Of a stretch of 64,000 bases of DNA, positions 51,404 through 60,257 are shown piece by piece. Origin of the DNA: an uncultured Actinomycetes bacterium. GTDB lineage: Bacteria; Actinomycetota; Acidimicrobiia; Acidimicrobiales; RAAP-2. The DNA is taken from assembly GCA_903924205.1 (NCBI GenBank), contig CAIYAP010000005.1, forward strand, positions 62,001 through 126,000, read 5' to 3'. A model generated the notes under the pieces. That model was not told where the DNA came from and made no database searches. It saw only the letters and a program-made list of their open reading frames with translations. Within the stretch, counting starts at the first letter, position 1. Each line of letters begins with the position of its first letter. The position numbers and the translations under genes are program-made.

Positions 51404-52872
51404 TTCGACAACAGGCCCTGGGTGGCGTTGGCCGTGAGCCTTGCCATCCAGGCCTCAATGTCGGCCACCGTGCGGGGCAAGCCCGCTGACAGGTTGACCG
51501 GTCCATTGTCGGTGACCAAGATGTCGTCTTCGATGCGCACTCCGATGCCGCGTAGCTCCTCGGGCACGGTGAGGTCGTTGATCTGAAAGTAGAGCCCGGG
51601 CTCGACGGTGAGCACGTAGCCCGCCTTGAGTTCGCCCATGTACGTCTCGTTACGACTCTGTGCACAGTCGTGCACGTCAATGCCCAGCATGTGGCTGGTG
51701 CCGTGAAGGGTGTAGCGACGGTGTAGTTGACGGTCCGGGCGCAGGGCGGTGTCGGCGTCTTCACTAATGATGCCCAGTTCGTTGAGCCCACGAGCCAGCA
51801 CCGCCATGGCGGCCTTGTGGGGATCGCCGAAGGACGCACCCACCACGCAGGCAGCAATGCCGGCCTCTTGGGCTTCAAGAACGAGCTCGTACAGACGGCG
51901 TTGGGTGGGGGTGTACTTCCCATTGATCGGCAAAGTGCGCGTGACGTCAGCGGTGTAGAGGGTGTGCCACTCGACGCCGGCATCGAGCAGCAGCATCTCG
52001 CCGTCTCTGATCTCGCCGTCATTGCGCGTCCAGTGAAGGACGGTGGCGTGCGAACCAGACGCGGCAATGGTGTTGTAGCCAATGTCGTTGCCCTCAACAC
52101 GCGCCCGAAGGTTGAAGATTCCCTCAATCACGCGCTCGTTTCGGCCAATGGCGGTCGGCAGGGCGCGCACCACGTCTTCGAATCCACGCACGGTGGAATT
52201 GATGGCGGCCTGCAACTGAGTGACTTCGTAGTCACTCTTCACGAGGCGTTGCTCCGCCAAGAAGCTGTGCAGTGCCGAATCGTTCTCGTGGGTGGGAACG
52301 GTGGCATCCAAGTGGCCGTCGTATCCACGGACCAGGACAACCGAGGGCTGTGCGGCGAGATGGGCATCCAGTTCGTCAAGAGGAGCTGTCGTAATGGCGT
52401 AATAGGAAGCGGCCTCCACGGTGCCGCGACGGGCGCCCACCCATACTTCGCCGTGGGTGCCGTTGGTGAAGAACTCGTGCGTCGACGAGTCGCGGCGCTC
52501 GGGGATGAACAAGGTGGACTGCGATCCGTTGACCACGAGTACCGCATCCGGCTCGCTACAGCCGGTCAGGTAGAAGAATTCGGTACCCGGTCGGAAGTTG
52601 TATTCGGTGTCGTGAGTGCGACTCTTGAGGCCACCGGAGGGAATGACGAGGGTCTGGCCCGGGAACTGGGCACCGACCGCATCACGACGAGGGCCGCAGT
52701 GGGTGGCCATGTCGAGAACGTCGCCCTCAAATTCCACCGGTGCCCAATTGCTCGTCATTTGGTCAACGAGAACGCGTGGTACCGGCGGGCGGTGAGCCGA
52801 GACCCAGACCCAGTGGTCGCTAATGGGGTTCTCGGCGGAAACGTCGGGCTCAGGAAGTTGGTCGGATGCCAT
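51400..52872 (-). CDS. pepP: Xaa-Pro aminopeptidase (M24B family)
   Basis: About 490 residues from ATG at 52872; a GTG at 52881 lies in frame but overlaps the -10 element. An N-terminal creatinase-like domain precedes the pita-bread metal domain with the dinuclear ligands in LLLDAGVEW, TADVTRT, the His of HGTSHMLGID, and Glu in TVEPGLYF and RIEDD. It removes the N-terminal residue before proline in peptides. The gene has a TATCGT -10 7 nt before the ATG and is divergent from an enoyl-CoA hydratase gene. Confidence 0.92.
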   Translation of the reverse strand: MASDQLPEPDVSAENPISDHWVWVSAHRPPVPRVLVDQMTSNWAPVEFEGDVLDMATHCGPRRDAVGAQFPGQTLVIPSGGLKSRTHDTEYNFRPGTEFFYLTGCSEPDAVLVVNGSQSTLFIPERRDSSTHEFFTNGTHGEVWVGARRGTVEAASYYAITTAPLDELDAHLAAQPSVVLVRGYDGHLDATVPTHENDSALHSFLAEQRLVKSDYEVTQLQAAINSTVRGFEDVVRALPTAIGRNERVIEGIFNLRARVEGNDIGYNTIAASGSHATVLHWTRNDGEIRDGEMLLLDAGVEWHTLYTADVTRTLPINGKYTPTQRRLYELVLEAQEAGIAACVVGASFGDPHKAAMAVLARGLNELGIISEDADTALRPDRQLHRRYTLHGTSHMLGIDVHDCAQSRNETYMGELKAGYVLTVEPGLYFQINDLTVPEELRGIGVRIEDDILVTDNGPVNLSAGLPRTVADIEAWMARLTANATQGLLSN

Positions 52873-52879
52873 GAGAGAC

Positions 52880-52885
52880 ACGATA
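52880..52885 (-). promoter_or_regulatory. -10 element for the M24B peptidase gene
   Basis: TATCGT on the minus strand ends 7 nt before the ATG at 52872. Confidence 0.55.
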
Positions 52886-52921
52886 GTGACTCGCGAAACC
52901 GTCGCGAAGCCCGTTGCGCTC

Positions 52922-52927
52922 TAACCT
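52922..52927 (+). promoter_or_regulatory. -10 element for enoyl-CoA hydratase paralog 1
   Basis: TAACCT ends 6 nt before the ATG at 52934. Confidence 0.6.
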
Positions 52928-52933
52928 TGACGC

Positions 52934-53590
52934 ATGCTTGACGTCACACAACACGACCACGTCGCGGTGCTGCGCTGGTGCGATGGAGAAAACCGCATCA
53001 ATCTCGATTCTCTCGCTGCCCTGAATGGCGCGTTGGATGATTTGGTGCAGACCGACGGACCACTTGCCGTCGTGCTCACGGGTGACGGAAAATTTTTCTC
53101 TAATGGCCTCGACCTGGCTAGATTCGCCACCGACGCCGATCAGTTTGCGGCCACCGTGGTTGAACTCGACCACCTCTTTGGTCGTTTGCTCGACTTCCCG
53201 GCGTACGTGGTGGGCGCACTGAACGGTCACTGCTTCGCGGGTGGCGCCATGATTTCGTCCACCGTCGACTATCGCATTATGCGAAGCGACCGGGGCTACT
53301 GGTGCATGAATGAGGCGGAATTGTCGCTGCCCTTGTCGCCCTCGATGATGGCGGTGCTCCTCGCCCGTCTGCCACAACCCACCGTGCTCGAAGCCATCAA
53401 CACCGCGCATCGCTATTCGGCCGCCGAGGCACTCGCGGCGGGAATCGTGAATGACATTGCCCCCGATGACGAGGTGCTGACGCGATCGATTGCCAAGGCG
53501 GCGGAGGTGGCCACGAAGGATCGCCGTGTCATTGCGAATCACAAAAGGCAGGTATTCGGAGAACTGGCCACGCGACTTCGAGCGAGTTAG
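52934..53590 (+). CDS. Enoyl-CoA hydratase/isomerase family protein, paralog 1
   Basis: 218 residues, crotonase fold. The oxyanion-hole segments are GKFFSNGLDLA and GHCFAGGAM. The segment WCMNEAELSLPL is closer to delta3,delta2-enoyl-CoA isomerases than to classical hydratases, so double-bond isomerisation in fatty-acid oxidation is a good guess. It is 218 residues like its paralog at 55412, and about half of the aligned residues agree by eye. The sigma-factor gene follows 8 nt after its stop, so the pair may be co-transcribed. Confidence 0.87.
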   Translation: MLDVTQHDHVAVLRWCDGENRINLDSLAALNGALDDLVQTDGPLAVVLTGDGKFFSNGLDLARFATDADQFAATVVELDHLFGRLLDFPAYVVGALNGHCFAGGAMISSTVDYRIMRSDRGYWCMNEAELSLPLSPSMMAVLLARLPQPTVLEAINTAHRYSAAEALAAGIVNDIAPDDEVLTRSIAKAAEVATKDRRVIANHKRQVFGELATRLRAS

Positions 53591-53598
53591 CCAGCGCT

Positions 53599-54150
53599 AT
53601 GGGTCGTTCCCGTCACCACCATGGTGACCCGGCCGATGAGGTTGCCTTTCGAGCATTCGCCGGCACTATTGCACCCACTCTCGCGGGATATTTCCGACGT
53701 CGCCTCTACCCGTTGTCGGCGGCCGATGTGGACGAACTGGTCAATGACACCTTGCTGGTGATGTGGCGTCGGTGGTCCGACGTTCCCACGGGCGCCGAGA
53801 TCCCGTGGTCGTTGGGAGTGGCGCGTCACGTGTTGAGTAACGCCCGGCGCGGTAATCGACGACGCGTTGCGATGGAGAGTCGCCTTGCGCCCGATCCCCA
53901 CGGTCTGGCCGCCGAAGACATCGTGGTGGCCGACATCGCCTTATCGGAGGCCCTAGCCGCGTTGTCAGACGCCGACCGAGAGATCGTCGTTTTGTCGGCC
54001 TGGGATGGACTGTCGATAGCCGAATTGGCTCTGTTCTTCGATATTTCCGACAACGCCGCCACGGTTCGTCTCAGCCGAGCACATTCCCGCCTGAAAGAAA
54101 TTCTCGACGGGGCTGAAAGAAGTGATGATGATCGGACAGGAGACCAGTAA
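53599..54150 (+). CDS. ECF-type RNA polymerase sigma factor
   Basis: 183 residues with sigma-70 regions 2 and 4 only. Region 2 has the core FRAFAGTIAPTLAGYFRRRL and DVDELVNDTLLVMWRRW; region 4 has LSDADREIVVLSAWDGLSIAELALFFDISDNAATVRLSRAHSRL, a clear helix-turn-helix. It is followed immediately by a membrane protein whose start overlaps its stop (TAATG), the usual sigma/anti-sigma layout. No -35 GGAAC-like autoregulatory site was recognised upstream. Confidence 0.9.
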   Translation: MGRSRHHHGDPADEVAFRAFAGTIAPTLAGYFRRRLYPLSAADVDELVNDTLLVMWRRWSDVPTGAEIPWSLGVARHVLSNARRGNRRRVAMESRLAPDPHGLAAEDIVVADIALSEALAALSDADREIVVLSAWDGLSIAELALFFDISDNAATVRLSRAHSRLKEILDGAERSDDDRTGDQ

Positions 54151-55382
54151 TGCACGACTCTTCGTTTGACGACCTTCGCGCCCGAGTGGCCGCAGCTGAC
54201 CCGGCTCGCGGGAATAGCTATCGTCACGCCAATCTCACGGCCGCCCTGAACGCCATTGTGGCGGACCGCTCCACCCCCATTCGAGTGATGCGTTCATTCC
54301 AACTCAAGATGGCCTCGGCCGCAGCCGCGGCCGCACTCGTCACGACGAGTGCGATTGCAGCCCTCTCGGGAGCGGGCAACTCGTTGCCAATTCTCAACTT
54401 TGCGGCGGCGACGGTCACCACTCTGTCAGCTCCAGGGCTCAAGGTCGGTGCGATGGCCGTGAATCAAATGGCTCAGTCGAACTACACCTTCACCGCGGGG
54501 GCTTCGTTGTCGTCAGGCGTCCCGACGGCGTCGGTCTATACCGAGAGCGCCGTCGTGTCGGATGCGCACATTCGCGAGCTGGCCACCTACTTCGCGGGAA
54601 TCGATCGCACCACTCTCACGAGTGAGAGCAGCAGTGATTCAACGACCACCGTGACTTACGCCAACGGCGATACTTTTACCTATAACGCCTATGACGGTTC
54701 GGTACCCACCTTTGCCTTCACGCAGGGTGGTTCGGGAGCCGGCGGGATTGCAATAGCCACACCCATGTCGAGCGACAGCACCCCTACGACTATTCCCATC
54801 CCCGTCACCACGCCGCCGGTGGACGTCTACGGAACCCCCTCGGATGCGCAGATGTCCTCCTTGTCACCGCTCGATTCTTTGGCTGCGTTGATTGGTACCG
54901 ATTCCCTACGCTTCACGAAGGACACTGCGTCCGCGTCAGCCACGAGCTTGAGTGCGTGGACCCAAGAATCTCTCGATGGAATTCCCGTCTATGGGGCGCA
55001 GGTCAACGTTGAGCTCATGAATAATGTGATGACCCTGGTCCAGGGAACTGACGTGTCGGGTCTCGCCCCCCTGTCGTACCCGCTTCTCAGCGCCGCCGAT
55101 GGTGTGGCCCAGGTGGGATCGTGGAGTCCTGCCTATTCGTTAGGAGCCGGCGGATTCTGCGAGGCCTGTATGGGAGGGATGGTGACCACCACTTCCACTG
55201 CACCCACGCCGGTGACCTTGGACGCCGCCACCTTGTGGCTCGTGCCCCGCACCGCAAACTCCGCATCGGGCGACGCCATCGCCACCTTGCTTCCCGCCTG
55301 GGAATACTCAGGCCACGTTGACACGTGGACGGGCAGCTTCTGGTCGATTGCGGTTGACCCCGCCTATCTGTCAGCTCATTAG
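54150..55382 (+). CDS. Membrane-anchored extracytoplasmic protein, probable anti-sigma partner
   Basis: 410 residues. A cytoplasmic N-terminus of about 50 residues (LRARVAAADPAR...LNAIVADRS) leads into one membrane segment (about 53-72, Ala-rich) and a large Ser/Thr-rich outer part that contains two copies of an SDA-type segment (VVSDAHIRELATYFAG; YGTPSDAQMSSL) and a carboxyl-terminal WLVPRTA...LPAWEYSG region. The coupling to the sigma gene suggests it holds the sigma factor at the membrane; no ZAS zinc motif or other known anti-sigma signature is seen, so this is inference from context. Confidence 0.65.
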   Translation: MHDSSFDDLRARVAAADPARGNSYRHANLTAALNAIVADRSTPIRVMRSFQLKMASAAAAAALVTTSAIAALSGAGNSLPILNFAAATVTTLSAPGLKVGAMAVNQMAQSNYTFTAGASLSSGVPTASVYTESAVVSDAHIRELATYFAGIDRTTLTSESSSDSTTTVTYANGDTFTYNAYDGSVPTFAFTQGGSGAGGIAIATPMSSDSTPTTIPIPVTTPPVDVYGTPSDAQMSSLSPLDSLAALIGTDSLRFTKDTASASATSLSAWTQESLDGIPVYGAQVNVELMNNVMTLVQGTDVSGLAPLSYPLLSAADGVAQVGSWSPAYSLGAGGFCEACMGGMVTTTSTAPTPVTLDAATLWLVPRTANSASGDAIATLLPAWEYSGHVDTWTGSFWSIAVDPAYLSAH

Positions 55383-55398
55383 GTTTCGCCCGACGCCC

Positions 55399-55404
55399 TA
55401 ATCT
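55399..55404 (+). promoter_or_regulatory. -10 element for enoyl-CoA hydratase paralog 2
   Basis: TAATCT ends 7 nt before the ATG at 55412. Confidence 0.5.
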
Positions 55405-55411
55405 CGTCGTC

Positions 55412-56068
55412 ATGACTGTAGGCATCTCACGACACGACTCTGTTGCCGTTATCACCTGGCGAGACGGAGAGAATCGCATCAACCTCGACACGCTGGCGCA
55501 ACTGCACGCGGCACTCGACGAGGTGCAGGCCATCGAGGGTCCCTTGTCGGTGGTCGTCACGGCGGAGGGCAAGTTCTTCTCCAACGGACTTGACCTCGAG
55601 ACACTCGGCACGGAAGGCCCAGCGCTGGATGCCATGTTCGTTGAACTTGATCGCCTCTGTGGCCGTCTCTTGACCTTCCCCGCTTACACCATTGCGGCGA
55701 TCAATGGACACGCCTTCGCCGGCGGCGCCATCTTGTCGATGACCTTCGATCACCGTGTGATGCGCACCGAGCGTGGCTTTTGGTGCTTGAACGAAGCTGA
55801 GATTGGATTCCCCCTCACTGACAACTTGTCGCGCGTGATCCTGGCGCGCTTGCCGCGACCCCTGGCGCTGCGCGCCATGTTGACGGCCGATCGCTGGAAT
55901 GCGGAGGGTGCACTTGCCGTGGGACTCGTTGAGCAGATTGTGCCGGAGGAAGAGCTACTCTCGGCCGCCATTACGTGGGGCGCACACATGGCAACGCGTA
56001 GCCGTGCGGTGGTCGCGGAGCACAAGCGTCTCGTCTACGGCGAGCTCGCGGCTCACCTCGGCGCGTAA
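55412..56068 (+). CDS. Enoyl-CoA hydratase/isomerase family protein, paralog 2
   Basis: 218 residues, same length and layout as the gene at 52934: both have WRDGENRINLDTL-like starts, GKFFSNGLDL, GHAFAGGAI and WCLNEAEIGFPL, and a conserved C-terminal EHKRLVYGEL. The pair arose by duplication; the sigma/anti-sigma genes lie between the copies. Substrate not known. It is followed by a strong terminator. Confidence 0.88.
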   Translation: MTVGISRHDSVAVITWRDGENRINLDTLAQLHAALDEVQAIEGPLSVVVTAEGKFFSNGLDLETLGTEGPALDAMFVELDRLCGRLLTFPAYTIAAINGHAFAGGAILSMTFDHRVMRTERGFWCLNEAEIGFPLTDNLSRVILARLPRPLALRAMLTADRWNAEGALAVGLVEQIVPEEELLSAAITWGAHMATRSRAVVAEHKRLVYGELAAHLGA

Positions 56069-56079
56069 CTGCTGAATAA

Positions 56080-56115
56080 AAAATCCCCGCCGGCCTGTCG
56101 GCCGGCGGGGATTTT
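56080..56115. terminator. Bidirectional intrinsic terminator
   Basis: 16-bp stem (56080-56095 with 56100-56115) around TGTC, with A and T runs at the ends so that it can stop both the enoyl-CoA hydratase and livJ-like transcripts. Confidence 0.92.
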
Positions 56116-56127
56116 CATTTACTTCGA

Positions 56128-57495
56128 CTACTTGAACTCAGACGGCACCGCAGCGTTGGTCAGCTTGCTGGTGGTCAAAGCCTGGGTGGTCGGGTTGACG
56201 CTGTAGACGGTCGTATTGACTGCCTTGGTAGCACCCGTGGCCTGACCCGTGGCCGTGACGCTCACGAGGTAACCGCCGGTCAGACCCTGGTGGTTCGTGC
56301 TGCTGTAAGCCAGCGGCAAGATGGCCGGGGTGCTGAGGGAGTTGCTGGTGAGTGCGCTCACGAAGTTCGAGCGGGTGGGGGTGCCACCGTTCGCGGTCAC
56401 CTTGTTGAGGGCCTCAATGAAGCCTGCCGCGATGGCGACACCGTAGAGCTGGTTGCCCGACAGGATCGACTTCGAGGTGAAGGTCGCCAGCTTGACGCCA
56501 TTAACGGTCTTGCCGCTTTCCGCAGTCAGAACCTTCGACGCCCACGCGTTCCATGCGCTGGCCTTGTTGCTCGTCGCGTTGGTCGCGTTGAAGAACGTGA
56601 AGGTGATGGCACCCTTTTCGTTGGTGTCATTCACGGTCTGCGGGTCAGAACCCACACCCGAGATAATGAACTGGGGCTTGAAGCCCAAGGACTTCGCGGC
56701 GTCAAGGGCCAACTTGGTTCCTTGCGGAATGGTGTCGAGCACCACGACGGCAACCTTGTCGCTCTGGAGCTTGGCCATGGAGGTGCGGAAGGTGCCTTGG
56801 TTGAACACGACGTCAGTCGAGTTGTAGGTGAGCTGGTCCGCGGTCGCGGGAGTCACGCCACCGTTCTTGAGGCCCTGCAGCCCGTCCTGACCGAAGTCAT
56901 CGTTCTGGCCGAGGAATCCAACCTTCTTGCCCTTGAACTTCGACGAAATGTAGTTTCCGAAGATCTTTCCCTCAGCGAGGTAGTTGGTCTGGAAACCGAA
57001 GAGGTTCGGGTTGCTCGACGGGTCGTTCCAGAAGTGCGCGCCCGAGGACACGAACAGCTGGGGGGTGTTGTTGGTCTTGAGGTAGCTGATTTCGCCCTGC
57101 TGCGTGGCAGTTCCGAGCGAACCCACGGTCGCGAAGACCGGCGTGTTCACCAGCGCCTGAGTCTGCGCATCGGTGTTCTTACCGGCTCCACATACACCGA
57201 GGTTGTAGCAGTCGTCGAGAACCTTGTAGTCGACGCTCCAGCCATTGACTTGGCCGTGGCCGTTGACATAGTCGAAGGTCGCGAGAGCAGCCTTCGCCAC
57301 GTCCTGGAAACCCGCAGCAGCGAGGCCGCTCAGCGGGAAGGTTCCACCGATCGTGATTGTCTTGCTCGAAGTGTTGACGCCGTCCGAACCCGTGGCACCC
57401 GCGGACAACACCGAGGCACCCGAGGCGACGAGGCCCAAGGTCAAGGTGGTGGCCGAGAGGGCGGCGAGGCGGCGACGCATGTTCATGTGCTTCAT
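56128..57495 (-). CDS. livJ: Branched-chain amino-acid-type ABC transporter, substrate-binding protein
   Basis: 455 residues. Signal peptide at about 1-35 (LAALSATTLTLGLVASGASVLSAGA). The mature part has TITIGGTFPLSGLAAAG, YLKTNNTPQLFVSSGAHFW and GQNDDFGQDGLQGLK, standard for periplasmic binding fold I proteins of the Liv/urea/amide class. No lipobox cysteine is seen. AAGGA lies before the ATG. Last gene of the operon, after a 100-nt gap. Confidence 0.92.
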   Translation of the reverse strand: MKHMNMRRRLAALSATTLTLGLVASGASVLSAGATGSDGVNTSSKTITIGGTFPLSGLAAAGFQDVAKAALATFDYVNGHGQVNGWSVDYKVLDDCYNLGVCGAGKNTDAQTQALVNTPVFATVGSLGTATQQGEISYLKTNNTPQLFVSSGAHFWNDPSSNPNLFGFQTNYLAEGKIFGNYISSKFKGKKVGFLGQNDDFGQDGLQGLKNGGVTPATADQLTYNSTDVVFNQGTFRTSMAKLQSDKVAVVVLDTIPQGTKLALDAAKSLGFKPQFIISGVGSDPQTVNDTNEKGAITFTFFNATNATSNKASAWNAWASKVLTAESGKTVNGVKLATFTSKSILSGNQLYGVAIAAGFIEALNKVTANGGTPTRSNFVSALTSNSLSTPAILPLAYSSTNHQGLTGGYLVSVTATGQATGATKAVNTTVYSVNPTTQALTTSKLTNAAVPSEFK

Positions 57496-57595
57496 TGCCC
57501 ATTTTCCTTTCGTGTGGGGATTTCCCCAGTCCTCACACTAATGAGAGTTGGCGACGCAAAAGTAAGCGGCCACCCCGCGAGCCCATGGTCAGGAG

Positions 57596-58654
57596 TTACC
57601 GACGAGTAACTGAAATGAGTTTCTGGCGCAGACCACTGACGAGGCCCACGATGCCGCGCGGCGCGAAGATCATCGTGACAATAAGTAAGACACCGAAAAG
57701 AATGTTCTCCATATTGGGTGCGAGGTTGGGCAATTTGTTGCTGACCCACGAGGTGGGACCGAGGCCCGTGTGATTAGTAATCCACGTCGTGATCTGCATG
57801 GAGTACACACCGAGTAATGCGGCGATGATTGCTCCGCCCAACGAGCCGATACCACCCAGAACCATGAGGGTAAGTAGGGCGATGGAAAAGGTGAAACCAA
57901 ATTCGTAGGTGCTCGGAGAGGCAGTGCCCGAGACCATGACCAATAGAGCGCCGGCCAGGCCGCTAAGGGCGGCGGAGACCACAAAGGCTTGGGCACGAGT
58001 GCGACCGAGGTGCAGGCCCACGAGCTCCGCGGCCACGTCGTTATCGCGCACGAGGCGCATCGCGCGGCCGAGCTTGCTGGCAAAGAGGTTGGACATCAGC
58101 CACAGCACGAGGGCGGCGATCAGTACTGACACCATGGCGGTAAAGCGGCTGTTAATGACCACGGGCAAAGTGGTCGAGGTGTCAAAGAGGTGGGAGAACC
58201 ACTGTGGGGCACTGAGTGGCGTGATGGTCAGCCCCTGCGAGCCGCCCAGCGTGCTCACGGCAAACGATTGAGGGACGTACGGTAGGGCAACGGCAAAGGC
58301 CAAGGTCATGCCGGCGAGGTAGGGGCCCCGAAGGCGAGTCGCGGGCATGCCGAGAACGAGGCCGACGAATGCCGAGGCGACGATGGCCACCAGCAGGGAG
58401 ATGACCACGGGTTCACCGGGGTGATGCAGAGTCCAAAATGCGGCGGCATAGCCACCGACGAGCATGAAGCCCGAATTTCCGATGGAGATTTGCCCGCTCC
58501 ATCCGGTGAGAAAGGAGAGGCCCACCAAGGCGATGAAGTAGGCGCCCGCCTTAGTGAGGTTGGCGGCATCGGTGCCGGATTGAATGGACGCAATCGCCAT
58601 CGCGATAACGAGGCCTCCGAGGACCCACGCCAGACGCTTGAACGTACCGCTCAT
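57596..58654 (-). CDS. livM: Branched-chain amino-acid-type ABC transporter, permease
   Basis: 352 residues with about 10 membrane helices. FLTGWSGQISIGNSGFMLVGGYAAA is the LivM signature; GLVLGMPATRLRGPYLAGMTLAFAVALP and NDVAAELVGLH follow. ATG overlaps the livH stop (TGATG). The frame continues upstream but the beginning there has no protein-like features. Confidence 0.92.
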   Translation of the reverse strand: MSGTFKRLAWVLGGLVIAMAIASIQSGTDAANLTKAGAYFIALVGLSFLTGWSGQISIGNSGFMLVGGYAAAFWTLHHPGEPVVISLLVAIVASAFVGLVLGMPATRLRGPYLAGMTLAFAVALPYVPQSFAVSTLGGSQGLTITPLSAPQWFSHLFDTSTTLPVVINSRFTAMVSVLIAALVLWLMSNLFASKLGRAMRLVRDNDVAAELVGLHLGRTRAQAFVVSAALSGLAGALLVMVSGTASPSTYEFGFTFSIALLTLMVLGGIGSLGGAIIAALLGVYSMQITTWITNHTGLGPTSWVSNKLPNLAPNMENILFGVLLIVTMIFAPRGIVGLVSGLRQKLISVTRR

Positions 58655-59553
58655 CACACCCTCCGAGCCGAATTCTTCGTGAAAATGCCTTGGGGGCGCA
58701 GCATCAGCGCCACGACGAGCAAGACGACGGCCACCATGTCCGCGTAATTCGAATTCCAATAGTCATTGATGAGCTGCATGATGACGCCAATACCCACACC
58801 CGAAATCAGCGCTCCGAGAGGACTGTCAAGTCCGCCAATCGCGGCGGCGATAAATCCGAGAATAAACATGGCGTCGAGCATGTTCGGAGAGAGCCCTCCC
58901 GGATTGAGGGAAATGACCACGCCCGCGACCGCACCGACGGCTCCGGCGATTCCCCAGCCGAGAGTCAGCAGGCGGCTGACGCGCAGGCCGAGCAACTTCG
59001 ACACTTCGGGTGCCAACGCGGAGGCGCGCAGCTTGAGTCCAAGCGAGGTGTAGTTGAAGAGCACGGCTACGAATGTCATGACGGCCAGCGCCGCCGCGAT
59101 CTGAAACGTGCTGAGGGGGCTGAGTCCGGTGGGGTTCCCGCTCGATTGAAAGTTGATGCTGGAATACGGCGCGGTCGGGTAACGCGGGATATTCGTCCAA
59201 ATGGCACTCGCAATTGCCTCCAGCAAGGTGAACATTCCCACCATGACGACGATGGGATTGATTTCCGCTTTGTGATACAGCGGCTTGACGATCACGATCT
59301 CGGTCAGTGCCGAGAACATGAAGCCGACCACCATGGAGATGACGGCCGCGAGCCAGAAGTTCACATGATGGTCCATCTGGGTCATGCCGATGTAGGTCAC
59401 AAACATGGCCATCGGTCCCTGCGCAAAATTCAATACTCGTGTGGCACGCCACACCAAGACGAGACAGAGGGCCACGAGCCCGATGATCACCCCTTGAGAG
59501 GCACCCCCCGCGATGTCGTTGACGATGCGGTTGGTCAGGATGTTGGCAATCAT
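58654..59553 (-). CDS. livH: Branched-chain amino-acid-type ABC transporter, permease
   Basis: 299 residues with about eight membrane helices; INDIAGGASQGVIIGLVALCLVLVWRATRVLNFAQGPMAM is typical of LivH. LLGLRVSRLLTLGWGIAGAVGAVAGV follows in the second half. It pairs with LivM to form the channel. Its ATG overlaps the livF stop by 4 nt. Confidence 0.92.
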   Translation of the reverse strand: MIANILTNRIVNDIAGGASQGVIIGLVALCLVLVWRATRVLNFAQGPMAMFVTYIGMTQMDHHVNFWLAAVISMVVGFMFSALTEIVIVKPLYHKAEINPIVVMVGMFTLLEAIASAIWTNIPRYPTAPYSSINFQSSGNPTGLSPLSTFQIAAALAVMTFVAVLFNYTSLGLKLRASALAPEVSKLLGLRVSRLLTLGWGIAGAVGAVAGVVISLNPGGLSPNMLDAMFILGFIAAAIGGLDSPLGALISGVGIGVIMQLINDYWNSNYADMVAVVLLVVALMLRPQGIFTKNSARRV

Positions 59554-60257
59554 TCGGCCATCCCCAAGTAGTACGAGCGCAGCGACTCATCGGCCGCCAC
59601 CTCGGCGGCCGGTCGCACCGCAATGGATTTACCGACGTGCAAGACGGCGGCGAAGTCGGAAATCTTGAGCGCACTTTTCGCGTTCTGCTCCACCAGAATC
59701 ACCGTGAGGCCAGAGTTCGCACACAGAGTCTTGATGGTGTTCATGATGTCCTGAGTCACCAACGGCGCGAGGCCGAGCGAGGGCTCGTCGAGCAGCAAGA
59801 TTTGCGGGTTCGCGATCATGGCGCGACCCAGGGCCAGCATCTGACGCTCGCCACCGGACAGTTGCGCGGCGTATTGCTTGCGTCGCTCCTTGAGGACGGG
59901 AAACAATGCGTATTGCTCCTCGAGGCCCGAAGTCACGTTGGTCTTGGCGCCCAGAGCACCGAGACGAAGATTCTCTTCGACGGTGAATTCCGCGATAACG
60001 CCGCGCCCTTCCGGCACGTGCGCAATGCCCAGTCGGGCAATGGCATCCGGACGCTCACCGATGAGGGCGTGCCCATTCGCCGTGATGCTGCCGGAACGTG
60101 GCTTGACGAGGCCGCTGATGGTGCGCAACAACGTCGTCTTGCCCGCACCGTTGGCCCCGAGGACCGCCGTGATGGCGCCGGTCGGCGCCTGAATCGTGAC
60201 GTCGTCGAGGGCCGTGATGGCGCCGTAGGCAACGGAGAGGTTGGAAATGGAGATCAT
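59550..60257 (-). CDS. livF: Branched-chain amino-acid-type ABC transporter, ATPase
   Basis: 235 residues. Walker A GANGAGKTT, signature LSGGERQM, Walker B ILLLDEPSLGLAPL, typical of LivF, which is shorter than LivG. ATG overlaps the livG stop by 4 nt. It forms the ATPase pair with LivG. Confidence 0.94.
   Translation of the reverse strand: MISISNLSVAYGAITALDDVTIQAPTGAITAVLGANGAGKTTLLRTISGLVKPRSGSITANGHALIGERPDAIARLGIAHVPEGRGVIAEFTVEENLRLGALGAKTNVTSGLEEQYALFPVLKERRKQYAAQLSGGERQMLALGRAMIANPQILLLDEPSLGLAPLVTQDIMNTIKTLCANSGLTVILVEQNAKSALKISDFAAVLHVGKSIAVRPAAEVAADESLRSYYLGMAE

Noticed and set aside
56290..57609. 439-codon open frame antisense to the LivJ-like gene
   Set aside because: Shadow of the binding-protein gene; no recognisable domain and no ribosome-binding site.
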